This document shows positions 1-7,846 of a DNA stretch of 64,000 bases, one piece after another (the stretch's first letter is position 1; every line of letters starts with the position of its first letter). The DNA is from Brevibacterium picturae (GTDB lineage: Bacteria; Actinomycetota; Actinomycetes; Actinomycetales; Brevibacteriaceae). Both the position numbers and the translations under genes were made by a program. The stretch covers positions 248,001-312,000 of the forward strand of contig NZ_LT629739.1 of the NCBI RefSeq assembly GCF_900105045.1, given 5' to 3'. Below the pieces are notes generated by a model. It worked only from the letters and a program-made list of their open reading frames with translations, was not told the origin of the DNA and made no database searches.

Positions 1-316
1 GGGTCTCAGGCAGTGCGAGGGCCTTCTGCACGAAGTCGTTGGCCATGTCGCGGTCGTGCGGACGGATCTGAATGCCAAGGAACGCCTGCTCCCCTTTGCC
101 GAGCAAGCTCGGAAGCACATGCGCGCGCGTCGCAACAATGGTCCCGTTGCGGCGAAGTCGCCGGATCCGCTCCAGGCAAGTGCTCGGAGCCACACCCACC
201 TTGGCGGCGATGTCCTTGTTCGGCAGGGTCGCATCCACCTGCAGCAGTTCGAGGATCGCCCAGTCCACCGAATCCAATTCGGGCTGTCGAGCTGATTTCA
301 TCTGAGGTTCACACAT
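1..316 (-). CDS. Lrp/AsnC family transcriptional regulator (C-terminus beyond window edge)
   Basis: Reading the minus strand from an ATG at 316 gives an open frame that runs off the window start, so about 105 N-terminal residues are visible. They contain the AsnC-type helix-turn-helix (residues about 30-60, including KDIAAKVGVAPSTCLERIRRL) followed by the start of the RAM ligand-binding domain (AFLGIQIRP). Lrp/AsnC proteins are amino-acid-responsive octameric DNA-binding regulators. It is transcribed away from the LysE-type exporter at 383, the classic arrangement of an Lrp-type regulator with the exporter it controls (compare LysG-LysE in concept). A second in-frame ATG at 301 is an equally good start; neither has a clear ribosome binding site. 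Domain call firm; target inferred from the divergent layout. Confidence 0.85.
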   Translation of the reverse strand, partial: MCEPQMKSARQPELDSVDWAILELLQVDATLPNKDIAAKVGVAPSTCLERIRRLRRNGTIVATRAHVLPSLLGKGEQAFLGIQIRPHDRDMANDFVQKALALPET

Positions 317-382
317 GGATACAGAGTAGCGAATCCTACCCATAACCTGGCTTCCGAGAGATTCTACGGATCGGAGGCAGAA

Positions 383-1021
383 GTGGGAGCAGAATCATGG
401 GCGGCGTTCGCCCTCGCTCTGCTGGTAGCGCTCGCAGTGCCCGGCCCAGACCTCGTGCTCGTCGTGCACTCGGCGACCCGCGGCGTCCGGGAAGGCGCAT
501 CCACTGCAGTGGGGATCGTCGCCGGACTGATGCTGCACGCGCTGCTCGCCGCCGCTGGTGCGACAGCCCTGCTGGTGTCTGCGCCTGGGGCGCTGACCAT
601 CGTGCAACTGCTCGGGGCTGGAGTGTTGCTGTGGATGGGCGCGAGCATGCTTCGAACCACCCGCAGCACCGAGCTGGAGGCTGCAAAGGACTTCGAGCAC
701 CAATCACGGGGCGGCTACGCGCGCGGATTCGTCACGAACGCGACCAACCCGAAGGCGCTGCTCTTCTTCGCGGCGATCCTGCCCCAGTTCATCGGGCATG
801 GCGACGGAGCGAAGATGCGGACCGTCGCCCTGTGCGCAGCGGTCGTGCTCGGCGCAGGATTGTGGTGGGCTGTGACGATCGCGCTGATCCGGCTGTTCGG
901 CTTTCACCGGTCCCCGGCCGCGGACCGGATCATCACCCTCCTGGGCGGCGTTGCGCTGCTGCTCATCGGGGTTGGACTGCTGGCGAGTACCGCCTACGGC
1001 CTCATCAGTCCCTACACGTGA
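383..1021 (+). CDS. LysE/RhtB family amino-acid exporter
   Basis: The 212-residue protein is almost entirely hydrophobic with about six membrane segments. It carries the family N-terminal signature VPGPDLVLVV at residues 19-28 and the mid-protein motif NATNPKALLFFAAILPQF. LysE/RhtB proteins export amino acids or similar small molecules by proton exchange. The start is a GTG at 383 with a strong ribosome binding site (GGAGG at 374-378). It lies divergent from the Lrp/AsnC regulator and 65 bases upstream of the reductase-like gene at 1087, so regulator, exporter and two enzymes probably form one functional unit. The substrate cannot be read from sequence; the neighbouring PLP enzyme suggests an amino acid or derivative. 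Confidence 0.88.
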   Translation: MGAESWAAFALALLVALAVPGPDLVLVVHSATRGVREGASTAVGIVAGLMLHALLAAAGATALLVSAPGALTIVQLLGAGVLLWMGASMLRTTRSTELEAAKDFEHQSRGGYARGFVTNATNPKALLFFAAILPQFIGHGDGAKMRTVALCAAVVLGAGLWWAVTIALIRLFGFHRSPAADRIITLLGGVALLLIGVGLLASTAYGLISPYT

Positions 1022-1086
1022 GCGCGATAGGGGACTCACTCATCGCCTGGCCCCGGCCCGGCAGCTCATAAAAGGAAACTCGATAT

Positions 1087-2016
1087 ATGACACGGACCCT
1101 CATCGTCGGAGCAGGAGCCACCGGCGGAGCCATCGGGGCGCGACTCATCTCAGCCGGGCAGGACGTGACGTTCCTTGTCCGAGAGCGCCGCGCCGCGCAG
1201 CTCGCCGCCGACCGCCTGCGCTTCCGCGCGCCCGATGTGGACGTCGTGCACACGGCGCGCGCCGTCACTTCCCTGGAAGGTACAGATCCGTTCGACCTCG
1301 TGATCGTCGCAGTCAAGGCACCGGCACTGGCAGCGATCATCCCGACGCTCGCCCCTGCGATCGGGCCGGAGACTTCCATCGTCCCGCTGCTCAACGGCAT
1401 GGCCCACATCGACCTGCTGGAGCGCGCCTACCCCGGACGAGTCATCGGGGGCATCGTGAAGATCGTCGCGACCCTGGACGAGGACGGGACCGTGGTGCAG
1501 ATGACCCCGCTGTGCAGCCTGACCGTCGGCGGGCTGCACGGCAAGGACGTGCCCAGCGAGATCCGCCGGACGCTCGACGTCGACGGCATCACTCTGGACA
1601 TCGTGGACGACGTCGCCTCACGGCTGTGGGAGAAGTGGGCTTTCATCGCCGCTGCCGGTGTCATCACCTGCCTGTTCCGCGGCACCATCGGCGACATCCT
1701 CGCCGCCGGAGGCGAAGCGCAGATCCTCCAGGCAATCGCCGAGTGCGAGCAGATCGCGGAAGCTACCGGCCACCGGGTGAGCGAGGCTGGGCACGCGCAG
1801 TCCCTGGGGCTGCTCACCGAGTCAGGGTCCGCGTTCACGTCCTCGCTCTACCGCGACCTCCAGCACGGCGACCCCGTCGAAGCCGAGCACATCATCGGCG
1901 ACCTCGCCACACGCGCAGCAGCCCTCGAAGCCCCTGCACCGCTGCTGAATGCAGCGCTGCTTCAGCTGCGCACCCACCATCAGGCCCTCATCGGGGCGAC
2001 GGGAACCTCATCATGA
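1087..2016 (+). CDS. Ketopantoate reductase (PanE/ApbA)-like NADPH-dependent reductase
   Basis: The 309-residue protein begins with a Rossmann nucleotide-binding loop (GAGATGG, residues 8-14) and has the two-domain PanE/ApbA build, including VVAVKAPAL in the first domain and the C-terminal signature SSLYRDLQHGDPVEAEHIIG. Canonical enzymes reduce 2-dehydropantoate to pantoate with NADPH. Here the helix that normally carries catalytic Lys plus substrate-binding Asn reads WEKWAFIAAAGVIT: the Lys is kept but the usual Asn positions are Ala. The true substrate may therefore be another 2-oxo acid. The ATG at 1087 follows AAAAGGAAA. The stop overlaps the next gene by four bases (ATGA), implying translational coupling to the PLP enzyme. 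A pantothenate-pathway role is not supported by neighbours. Confidence 0.82.
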   Translation: MTRTLIVGAGATGGAIGARLISAGQDVTFLVRERRAAQLAADRLRFRAPDVDVVHTARAVTSLEGTDPFDLVIVAVKAPALAAIIPTLAPAIGPETSIVPLLNGMAHIDLLERAYPGRVIGGIVKIVATLDEDGTVVQMTPLCSLTVGGLHGKDVPSEIRRTLDVDGITLDIVDDVASRLWEKWAFIAAAGVITCLFRGTIGDILAAGGEAQILQAIAECEQIAEATGHRVSEAGHAQSLGLLTESGSAFTSSLYRDLQHGDPVEAEHIIGDLATRAAALEAPAPLLNAALLQLRTHHQALIGATGTSS

Positions 2017-2960
2017 ACAACGGCATAGTCGATTCCTCGCTCGCCACCATCGGAGACACTCCCATGGTGCGCTTGCAGCGCATCGTCCCGGACGGTGCCG
2101 CGCAGGTGATCGTGAAGCTCGAAGCAGGAAATCCCACTGGGAGCTACAAGGACCGAATGGCGCTGGCGATCATCGAAGAGGCGGAACATCGAGGAGACCT
2201 CAAACCCGGTCAGCGCGTCGTGGAGTACTCAGGCGGCAGCACCGGCTCCTCGCTTGCCTACGTCTGTGCCGTCAAGGGATACCCGTGCACCATCATCAGC
2301 TCGGACACGTTCTCCGAGGAGAAGATCCGGACCATGCGTGCTTTCGGCGCAGACGTGGTGCTCGTGCCGAGCAACGGCGGCTTGATCACCCCCGACCTGT
2401 TCGACCGGATGCGCGATGTCCTGGACGGCATCGTCGAGACGGAGGGCGCGTATTGGACGGATCAGTTCCACAACACGGACGCGCTGATCGGGCACGACGC
2501 TCTCGGCCAGGAGATGCTCCGTCAGACCGAGAGAAGCGGGATCGTCATCGACGCCTTCTGCGCAGCCGTCGGCACTGCAGGAATGCTCGCGGGAGTATCC
2601 CGAACCCTGAAGGCTGCGCTTCCCGACGTCGTCGTCACGGCCCTTGAGCCGACGACCTCGCCCATGCTCAGCGCGGGGCATGCAGGCCCGCACCATGTCG
2701 AGGGCATCGCAACCGGCATCGTGCCGTCCTTGCTGCCCGCGGATTTGTATGACCGCGTCCTCACGGTCGATGAAGCAGTAGCGAGGGAACTGGCAGCGCC
2801 GCTGACCCGTGAAGAAGGCATCTTCGCCGGCACCTCCAGTGCTTTCAACATCGCGGGCGCTCTGCGTATCGCCCAGGAGCTCGGGCCTGGGCACACTGTC
2901 GCGACGGTAGCCTGCGACAGCGGTCTCAAGTACCTCGCAGGCGACCTCTACCGCACCTGA
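2013..2960 (+). CDS. PLP-dependent cysteine synthase-family (fold type II) enzyme
   Basis: The 315-residue protein is a fold-type II PLP enzyme. NPTGSYKDRMA places the Schiff-base lysine at about K46, and SGGSTGSSLA (about 73-82) is the substrate-binding loop. A later GIFAGTSSAFNI segment matches the phosphate-binding region of cysteine synthases. The family does beta-replacement or beta-elimination on serine, O-acetylserine and similar substrates. The usual cysteine synthase motif is NPGGSVKDR, so this is a divergent subgroup and calling it CysK would overreach. The frame stays open far upstream, but the ATG at 2013 overlaps the stop of the reductase gene and gives a normal family length. 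No cysE-like serine acetyltransferase is nearby, which argues for a specialised metabolite role. Confidence 0.85.
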   Translation: MNNGIVDSSLATIGDTPMVRLQRIVPDGAAQVIVKLEAGNPTGSYKDRMALAIIEEAEHRGDLKPGQRVVEYSGGSTGSSLAYVCAVKGYPCTIISSDTFSEEKIRTMRAFGADVVLVPSNGGLITPDLFDRMRDVLDGIVETEGAYWTDQFHNTDALIGHDALGQEMLRQTERSGIVIDAFCAAVGTAGMLAGVSRTLKAALPDVVVTALEPTTSPMLSAGHAGPHHVEGIATGIVPSLLPADLYDRVLTVDEAVARELAAPLTREEGIFAGTSSAFNIAGALRIAQELGPGHTVATVACDSGLKYLAGDLYRT

Positions 2961-3003
2961 AACCAGGACAATGCTGCCTGTGGGCCTACCTCCGCATACG
3001 CTC

Positions 3004-3090
3004 CAGGTGCCCAAGCCGCTGCTGAACGCCGCGCTACTCCAGCTGCGCACGCACCACCAGACCGCAACTCGTCAACGGCGCAAAGGTTAA
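3004..3090 (+). pseudogene. Remnant of a second PanE-like C-terminus
   Basis: Just after the PLP gene a short stretch translates to the tail of a PanE-like protein: PLLNAALLQLRTHHQ, identical over these 15 residues to the C-terminus of the reductase ending at 2016, and then stops at TAA (3088-3090). Many third codon positions differ between the two copies, so it is not a recent exact duplication. No start codon or upstream part of the gene is present. It is best read as the scar of a lost reductase paralogue or of a recombination event at this locus. Confidence 0.75.
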
Positions 3091-3175
3091 AGCGCAAAAC
3101 GAAACTCAACGACGTCGCCGTCGACCATGATGCAGTCCTGCCTTGAGAACGTCAAAGTCCTTCGGAATTCGTCGC

Positions 3176-3616
3176 CTACTCGTCGCGGCGCACATATTCA
3201 GCACAGACGTCGACGATCCGAATGGCCGCATCGATGGCTTCAGCCACGTCTTGGCTCGTCGCTGTCGGCCGATCGTCGTCTGGATATTCTGTCGCGTTGC
3301 GCACTTGTCGCATCCATTCGAACTCGCCCAAGGCACTGTCTTTGACCAAACCTGCTGCCGCGATCCCCGTGTTGCGATGAGCTCCGCCGACAGGTCGGAC
3401 ACGAAGCCCTTCAGCAGCAAGAACCGCGACGAGCGCTTTGCGCGCACCATCGTACGCCGCCGTGAACGCCATCGCGTGATCGTCTGTATCAGCAAGCAGC
3501 GCAGCCGTTCGGACATGACGCTCACTGGTTTCGACCACGGCCAGCGCATGCTCGCGATTCTTCTCTACTCGCTCCAGTCTCCGGTTCGCGAGCATTTGAT
3601 CGACGATGTCAGTCAA
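3176..3616 (-). CDS. HEPN-domain protein, putative toxin of a MNT/HEPN module
   Basis: The 146-residue, largely helical protein has the HEPN pattern: an N-terminal coiled helix, GGAHRNTGIAAAGLV in the middle, and RNATEYP (residues 106-112) in the last conserved helix. HEPN proteins paired with minimal nucleotidyltransferases are often RNases (HepT type) whose partner neutralises them by nucleotidylation of a tyrosine near the active site. Here the usual R-x4-6-H motif appears as R-x4-Y, so RNase activity is uncertain. The start is a TTG that overlaps the end of the upstream nucleotidyltransferase gene by eight bases (TTGACTGA), so translation is coupled. No ATG offers a better start. The domain call is good; the toxin role is inferred. 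Confidence 0.72.
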   Translation of the reverse strand: MTDIVDQMLANRRLERVEKNREHALAVVETSERHVRTAALLADTDDHAMAFTAAYDGARKALVAVLAAEGLRVRPVGGAHRNTGIAAAGLVKDSALGEFEWMRQVRNATEYPDDDRPTATSQDVAEAIDAAIRIVDVCAEYVRRDE

Positions 3617-4202
3617 CGATCTCGCCGGACCTCACATCGACGAGCGGGCGCGAACGAATTGTCGAGAGGAAAGGCGACGACTCTTCCGAATCCCAGTCGA
3701 CCGGCGCTATGCGCGTGACGTTGACCGGAAGGTCTAGTTGGTCACCTGCCTCCGCGGCCAGTTCCGTGAGCACCCTCCGTGGTGCGTCGCCAACGACAAG
3801 GACGTCTAAGTCGTTGGGAAACGCGCCGCTCTCTCCGGACCGTCTCGCGGCCCAGGATCCATAGATGAGCAGCTTCTCCACCCCGTCGACCCCTTCAAAG
3901 AGCTCACGCAATACCGGCACAGGACCGTAGGTCGCAGCGATCAGATCTCGCATCAAAGCGAACAATGGGTGGTCGGCATTCGCACTCACGAGACGGTTTC
4001 GCCCCTCGTACCGGTCACAAAGCACGGCCGATTCGACCAATCGCCCGACTTCGCGATGGACGACCGGACCGCTCGTATCTGTCCGCCGCCCAAGCTCGGC
4101 CAGCGTAAACTCCCGATCGGGGTGTCCGAGAGTCTCAGCCAGAATCGCCCCAACTGCATCCGAGCGCACGAAAGGCGTCAGCTGCGCTGCCATGTTCTTC
4201 AT
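3609..4202 (-). CDS. HTH plus minimal nucleotidyltransferase protein (MNT-type antitoxin candidate)
   Basis: The 197-residue protein fuses a winged helix-turn-helix (residues about 15-75, with FTLAELGRRTDTSGPVVHREV) to a minimal nucleotidyltransferase domain. GSWAARRSG at about 115-123 and DLDVLVVG at about 131-138 supply the GS loop and the paired metal-binding aspartates. MNT proteins of this kind transfer nucleotides to the HEPN partner encoded directly downstream. The HTH suggests it also binds DNA, and two inverted repeats sit in its own promoter (4210-4234). The ATG at 4202 is eight bases after a TATCTT -10 hexamer, consistent with a leaderless mRNA; an in-frame ATG at 4193 is possible. 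Function as antitoxin and autorepressor is inference from architecture and gene order. Confidence 0.78.
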   Translation of the reverse strand: MKNMAAQLTPFVRSDAVGAILAETLGHPDREFTLAELGRRTDTSGPVVHREVGRLVESAVLCDRYEGRNRLVSANADHPLFALMRDLIAATYGPVPVLRELFEGVDGVEKLLIYGSWAARRSGESGAFPNDLDVLVVGDAPRRVLTELAAEAGDQLDLPVNVTRIAPVDWDSEESSPFLSTIRSRPLVDVRSGEIVD

Positions 4203-4240
4203 AGAACACGAAGATATCTTCCGGTTATAGGAAGAGTCAA
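4203..4240 (-). promoter_or_regulatory. Promoter with overlapping palindromes for the HTH-MNT/HEPN operon
   Basis: On the minus strand a TTGACT -35 box (4235-4240) is separated by 18 bases from a TATCTT -10 box (4211-4216), eight bases before the ATG. Within it lie a perfect 12-base palindrome GAAGATATCTTC (4210-4221) covering the -10 box and an inverted repeat CTTCC/GGAAG (4218-4222 and 4230-4234) inside the spacer. These are well placed to be operators for the encoded HTH protein. Confidence 0.65.
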
Positions 4241-4251
4241 GAGTATGGGCC

Positions 4252-5337
4252 TCAGACGTTGAAGCGGAACTCCACCACGTCACCATCAACCATCACGTAC
4301 TCCTTGCCTTCCATCCGGACCTTTCCGGCGGACTTGGCTGCGGCCATGGACCCGTTGACGTCGAGGTCACCGAACGAGACGACTTCAGCCTTGATAAAGC
4401 CCTTCTGGAAGTCGGTGTGGATGACCCCGGCCGCCTCAGGAGCCGTTGCACCCTTCGGGATCGTCCAGGCACGTGCTTCCTTGGGGCCAGCGGTCAGATA
4501 GGTCTGCAGGCCCAGGGTGTCGAATCCGACCCGTGCCAACTGGTCGAGCCCCGCCTCTTCCTGGCCGGTGGATTCCAGCATCTCGCGGGCTTCCTCTTCG
4601 TCGAGCTCGGCGAGCTCCGCCTCGAACTTGGCGTCGAGGAAGATCGCTTCCACGGGAGCCACCAAGGCACGCATCTCTGCCTTCTTCTCCTCATCGGCAA
4701 GCACATCATCGTCGACATTGAAGACGTAGAGGAAGGGCTTGACGGTCATCAGCTGCAGTTCACGCAGCTCGGTGACGTCGAAGTTGTCAGACTGCATGGC
4801 CTGGTAGAGAGTCTTACCGCTCTCAAGGATCTCGACGGCGGCATCGATCGCAGTCAGCTGATCTGCCGGTGCCCGCTTGCCCTTCACTTCCTTTTCGATC
4901 CTGGGCCGCGCCTTCTCCAAAGTCTGCAGGTCCGCGAGAATCAACTCGGTGTTGATCGTGTCGATGTCGTCGGCGGGGCTGATCTTGCCCTCAACGTGGA
5001 CGACATCGTCATCGACGAATCCTCGAATGACCTGGCAGATGGCCTCGGCCTCACGAATGTTGGCCAGGAACTGGTTACCCAACCCTTCGCCTTCGGACGC
5101 GCCGCGAACGATTCCGGCAATATCGACGAAGTCGACAGTTGCGTTGAGGATGCGTTCGGAGGTGAACATCCCTGCCAGCCGGGTGAGTCGCGCGTCGGGC
5201 AACGGCACCACGCCGACATTCGGTTCGATCGTCGCGAACGGGTAGTTCGCCGCGAGAACTTGATTCTTGGTCAATGCATTAAACATGGTCGACTTGCCGA
5301 CATTGGGCAGTCCCACGATTCCGATAGTTAGAGCCAC
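4252..5337 (-). CDS. ychF: Ribosome-binding ATPase YchF (Obg-family)
   Basis: The 361-residue protein begins [17 protein letters not shown], with the P-loop at about residues 9-17, followed by the helical insertion and a C-terminal TGS domain typical of YchF/OLA1. YchF prefers ATP over GTP and binds 70S ribosomes, linking translation to stress responses. The length matches the family (about 360). The GTG at 5337 is chosen over the TTG at 5346 because it gives the conserved N-terminus and lies eight bases after a TAGACT -10 hexamer (5346-5351), suggesting leaderless translation. It is divergent from rmuC with a 73-base gap. Identity is very secure. Confidence 0.96.
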   Translation of the reverse strand: MALTIGIVGLPNVGKSTMFNALTKNQVLAANYPFATIEPNVGVVPLPDARLTRLAGMFTSERILNATVDFVDIAGIVRGASEGEGLGNQFLANIREAEAICQVIRGFVDDDVVHVEGKISPADDIDTINTELILADLQTLEKARPRIEKEVKGKRAPADQLTAIDAAVEILESGKTLYQAMQSDNFDVTELRELQLMTVKPFLYVFNVDDDVLADEEKKAEMRALVAPVEAIFLDAKFEAELAELDEEEAREMLESTGQEEAGLDQLARVGFDTLGLQTYLTAGPKEARAWTIPKGATAPEAAGVIHTDFQKGFIKAEVVSFGDLDVNGSMAAAKSAGKVRMEGKEYVMVDGDVVEFRFNV

Positions 5338-5410
5338 GGTAGGCAAGTCTATCCCGCCGCCGAGGTGCGGGTCGAAATCTCGTGTCAGTACCGTCTGTCA
5401 CTCTTGAGTC

Positions 5411-6595
5411 ATGAATGCTTTCCCCGCCACTGGACTTGTCGTCGCCTTCATTCTGGCGATCATCATCGGCGCCGCTCTCGGCTTCCTCCTCGGGCGTGCG
5501 CTCACACGTTCCCGTTATATCGAGCGACTCACGCGTGCAGAGACCATGTCTCGGATCCTCACCGATAGGACGGAGGATCTGGAGGCCGATGCACAGATGG
5601 CTGGTGAGATCACCGCCGCCATCGGGCCCCTGGCTGCGAGCGTCAACCACCTGCAGGAGAACCTTCAGGCTCAGGACCGCACACAGCTCGAACAGATCAC
5701 CCGGCTCAATACGCAGATCGGGCACCTCAGCCAACAGAATCTCCGCCTGCAGGAGTCAACGGGTTCTCTGGCCAGTGCACTGACCTCGACGGCTCAGCGT
5801 GGCGATTGGGGTGAGGTCCAGTTGCGGCGCATCGTCGAATACGCGGGCCTCCTCCCCCATGTGGACTTCGAAACCCAAGTCAGCAGTTTGCGGGACGGCA
5901 AGAGGCACAGGCCCGATATGACCGTCAATCTACCCGGCGGCGGAACGATCATCATCGATGCCAAAACGCCGCTGTCGGCGCGAATGGCTGATTCTGATTC
6001 CAACGACGAGGACCATGCTCGCGCGTTGTTGCGTCACATCGACTCTCTGGCGTCCAAAGAGTATTGGAAATCCTTCGACACCGCACCGGACTTCGTCGTC
6101 TGCTTCGTCCCAACGGACGGGCTGCTGTCCTCGGCGGCATCCACCTATCCGAAGATGATCGATCATGCCCTCGGCAAGAACGTCGTACTCGCCTCCCCCG
6201 CCACGCTACTGGTCCTACTCAAAACTGTGGCACTGAATTGGCGGCAAGCAGATATGAGCACATCTGCGGCCGAGGTGCTCAAACTCGGCACCGAACTCTA
6301 CGAACGCATCGGCACTCTGGTCACACACGTGACACGGATGGGCTCAAGTCTCGACCGGTCGGTCGAGGACTACAACCGCTTCGTCTCGTCGTTGGAATCG
6401 CGATTCCTCGTCACAGCCCGGAAATTCCCTTCAACGGGAATCGCCACGACCGAACTCGACACAGTTGCAGAGCTTGACTCACGTAGCCGCGGAGTCAGCG
6501 CTGAAGAACTCACCCGGCCGCGTTCCTCAGGCCAGGATCCCTTCACGACACCAGACAGACATGATCTGCGCGGTCGCCGCACGGGCACCGACTAG
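5411..6595 (+). CDS. rmuC: DNA recombination protein RmuC
   Basis: The 394-residue protein has an N-terminal membrane anchor (about residues 8-30), a coiled-coil stretch (about 55-115) and the RmuC nuclease-like domain with its hallmark GDWGEVQLRRIVEYAGL and IIIDAKTPL segments. RmuC family members limit DNA inversion and recombination at repeats; the domain resembles restriction-like endonucleases. The C-terminal 70 residues look unstructured. The ATG at 5411 is six bases after a weak -10-like CACTCT, so the message may be leaderless. The stop is 12 bases from the convergently transcribed ispH stop. Confidence 0.93.
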   Translation: MNAFPATGLVVAFILAIIIGAALGFLLGRALTRSRYIERLTRAETMSRILTDRTEDLEADAQMAGEITAAIGPLAASVNHLQENLQAQDRTQLEQITRLNTQIGHLSQQNLRLQESTGSLASALTSTAQRGDWGEVQLRRIVEYAGLLPHVDFETQVSSLRDGKRHRPDMTVNLPGGGTIIIDAKTPLSARMADSDSNDEDHARALLRHIDSLASKEYWKSFDTAPDFVVCFVPTDGLLSSAASTYPKMIDHALGKNVVLASPATLLVLLKTVALNWRQADMSTSAAEVLKLGTELYERIGTLVTHVTRMGSSLDRSVEDYNRFVSSLESRFLVTARKFPSTGIATTELDTVAELDSRSRGVSAEELTRPRSSGQDPFTTPDRHDLRGRRTGTD

Positions 6596-6607
6596 TGAAG
6601 GCCCCGG

Positions 6608-7687
6608 TCAGATCAGGTCGTGATCCCGGTCAGCGCCATCGCGCTTATTCGAGGTCTTCTTGCCTGCGGCCTTAAGATCCTTGCGCAGTTCACGAGGCAA
6701 GGAGAACATGATGTCTTCCTCCGCCGTGACGATTTCCTCGACCGAACCGAAGCCGTACTCGCCCAACAGCTCCAGAAGGTCCTGGACCAGCCCCTCTGGC
6801 ACGCTGGCTCCTGAGGTCACGCCGACAGACGCGACGTCATGGAACCAAGTTTCGTCGACCTCACGCGCGAAATCGACCCGACGAGCGTCCTTAGCTCCGT
6901 GCTCCAGAGCAACTTCGACAAGACGCACGGAATTCGATGAGTTGGCCGAGCCGACGACCAGAACCAGATCGGACTGCGGTGCGATCTTCTTCACTGCCAC
7001 CTGCCGGTTCGACGTGGCGTAGCAAATGTCATCGCTTGGAGGGTCCTGCAAGTGTGGGAAACGTGCGCGCAGGATATCGACCGTGGCCATCGTTTCGTCG
7101 ACACTCAACGTCGTCTGTGAAAGCCAGACCAGGCTCTCGGCCTCGTCGACTTCGACGGCCCTCGCTTCTTCCGGGTTCTGGATCAGTGTGATGTCATCGG
7201 GCGCTTCACCCATCGTGCCTTCGACCTCTTCGTGACCGGCGTGGCCGACAAGGAGGATGTGGTAACCGTCCCGGGCGAAGCGAACGGCTTCGCGGTGGAC
7301 CTTCGTCACCAAGGGACAGGTGGCATCGATTGTGTCGAGCTCACGTGCGGCCGCCTCGGCGTGGACTGCAGGCGAGACACCGTGTGCGGAGAACACGAGT
7401 CGAGCACCTTCGGGAACTTCGTCGGTCTCATTGACGAAGATGGCACCGCGTTCGGCCAGGGTGTCGACCACATGCCTGTTGTGCACAATCTCCTTGCGCA
7501 CATAGACGGGAGCACCATAGTGCTCGAGTGCGCGCTCGACAGCGATCACTGCGCGGTCAACGCCAGCGCAGTATCCGCGCGGGGCGGCCAGAAGCACCTT
7601 CTGGTCAGCGCCTTCAGGCGTCCGGATATCCTCCGGAGCAAGACGTTTGCGCGGAATGGTGGGCATGGGTACAGATACGGCAGTCAC
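6608..7687 (-). CDS. ispH: 4-hydroxy-3-methylbut-2-enyl diphosphate reductase
   Basis: The protein (359 residues from the GTG at 7687) is the last enzyme of the MEP isoprenoid pathway, converting HMBPP to IPP and DMAPP with a 4Fe-4S cluster. The three cluster cysteines are in [23 protein letters not shown] and [15 protein letters not shown]. Substrate-contact histidines are in VHNRHVV and SAHGVSP. A longer frame opens at GTG 7693 and an ATG occurs at 7666; 7687 is preferred because it sits six bases after a TAAACT -10 hexamer (7694-7699). Together with UppS downstream in this block it feeds envelope polyprenyl lipids. It is divergent from xseA. Confidence 0.96.
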   Translation of the reverse strand: MTAVSVPMPTIPRKRLAPEDIRTPEGADQKVLLAAPRGYCAGVDRAVIAVERALEHYGAPVYVRKEIVHNRHVVDTLAERGAIFVNETDEVPEGARLVFSAHGVSPAVHAEAAARELDTIDATCPLVTKVHREAVRFARDGYHILLVGHAGHEEVEGTMGEAPDDITLIQNPEEARAVEVDEAESLVWLSQTTLSVDETMATVDILRARFPHLQDPPSDDICYATSNRQVAVKKIAPQSDLVLVVGSANSSNSVRLVEVALEHGAKDARRVDFAREVDETWFHDVASVGVTSGASVPEGLVQDLLELLGEYGFGSVEEIVTAEEDIMFSLPRELRKDLKAAGKKTSNKRDGADRDHDLI

Positions 7688-7817
7688 AAGCACAGTTTAG
7701 GCCGAGGACCTGAACAACGGCTACAAAGGTGAAGCAATCCACATCGCAGCCAAGCAATCACACCCCGGCCGCTCACGTTCCTGTGCGGCAATGATTCGTC
7801 ATGTCACCACCGTTCGT

Positions 7818-7823
7818 TAGGGT
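7818..7823 (+). promoter_or_regulatory. -10 box of the xseAB promoter
   Basis: TAGGGT fits the TANNNT actinobacterial -10 consensus. It lies 23 bases upstream of the xseA start and is followed by the xseA ribosome binding site, giving a short leader. No convincing -35 element was identified. Confidence 0.4.
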
Positions 7824-7846
7824 GGTGGATTGGAAGGGGAGACAAC

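Noticed and set aside
951..2012. In-frame upstream extension of the PLP enzyme
   Set aside because: It runs through the LysE tail and the reductase gene in another frame; the ATG at 2013 gives the family N-terminus and the coupled overlap.
3106..3549. Second open frame overlapping the HEPN gene on the minus strand
   Set aside because: It is Arg/Ser/Trp-rich, has no domain, and lies within a frame that matches the HEPN family in sequence and coupling.
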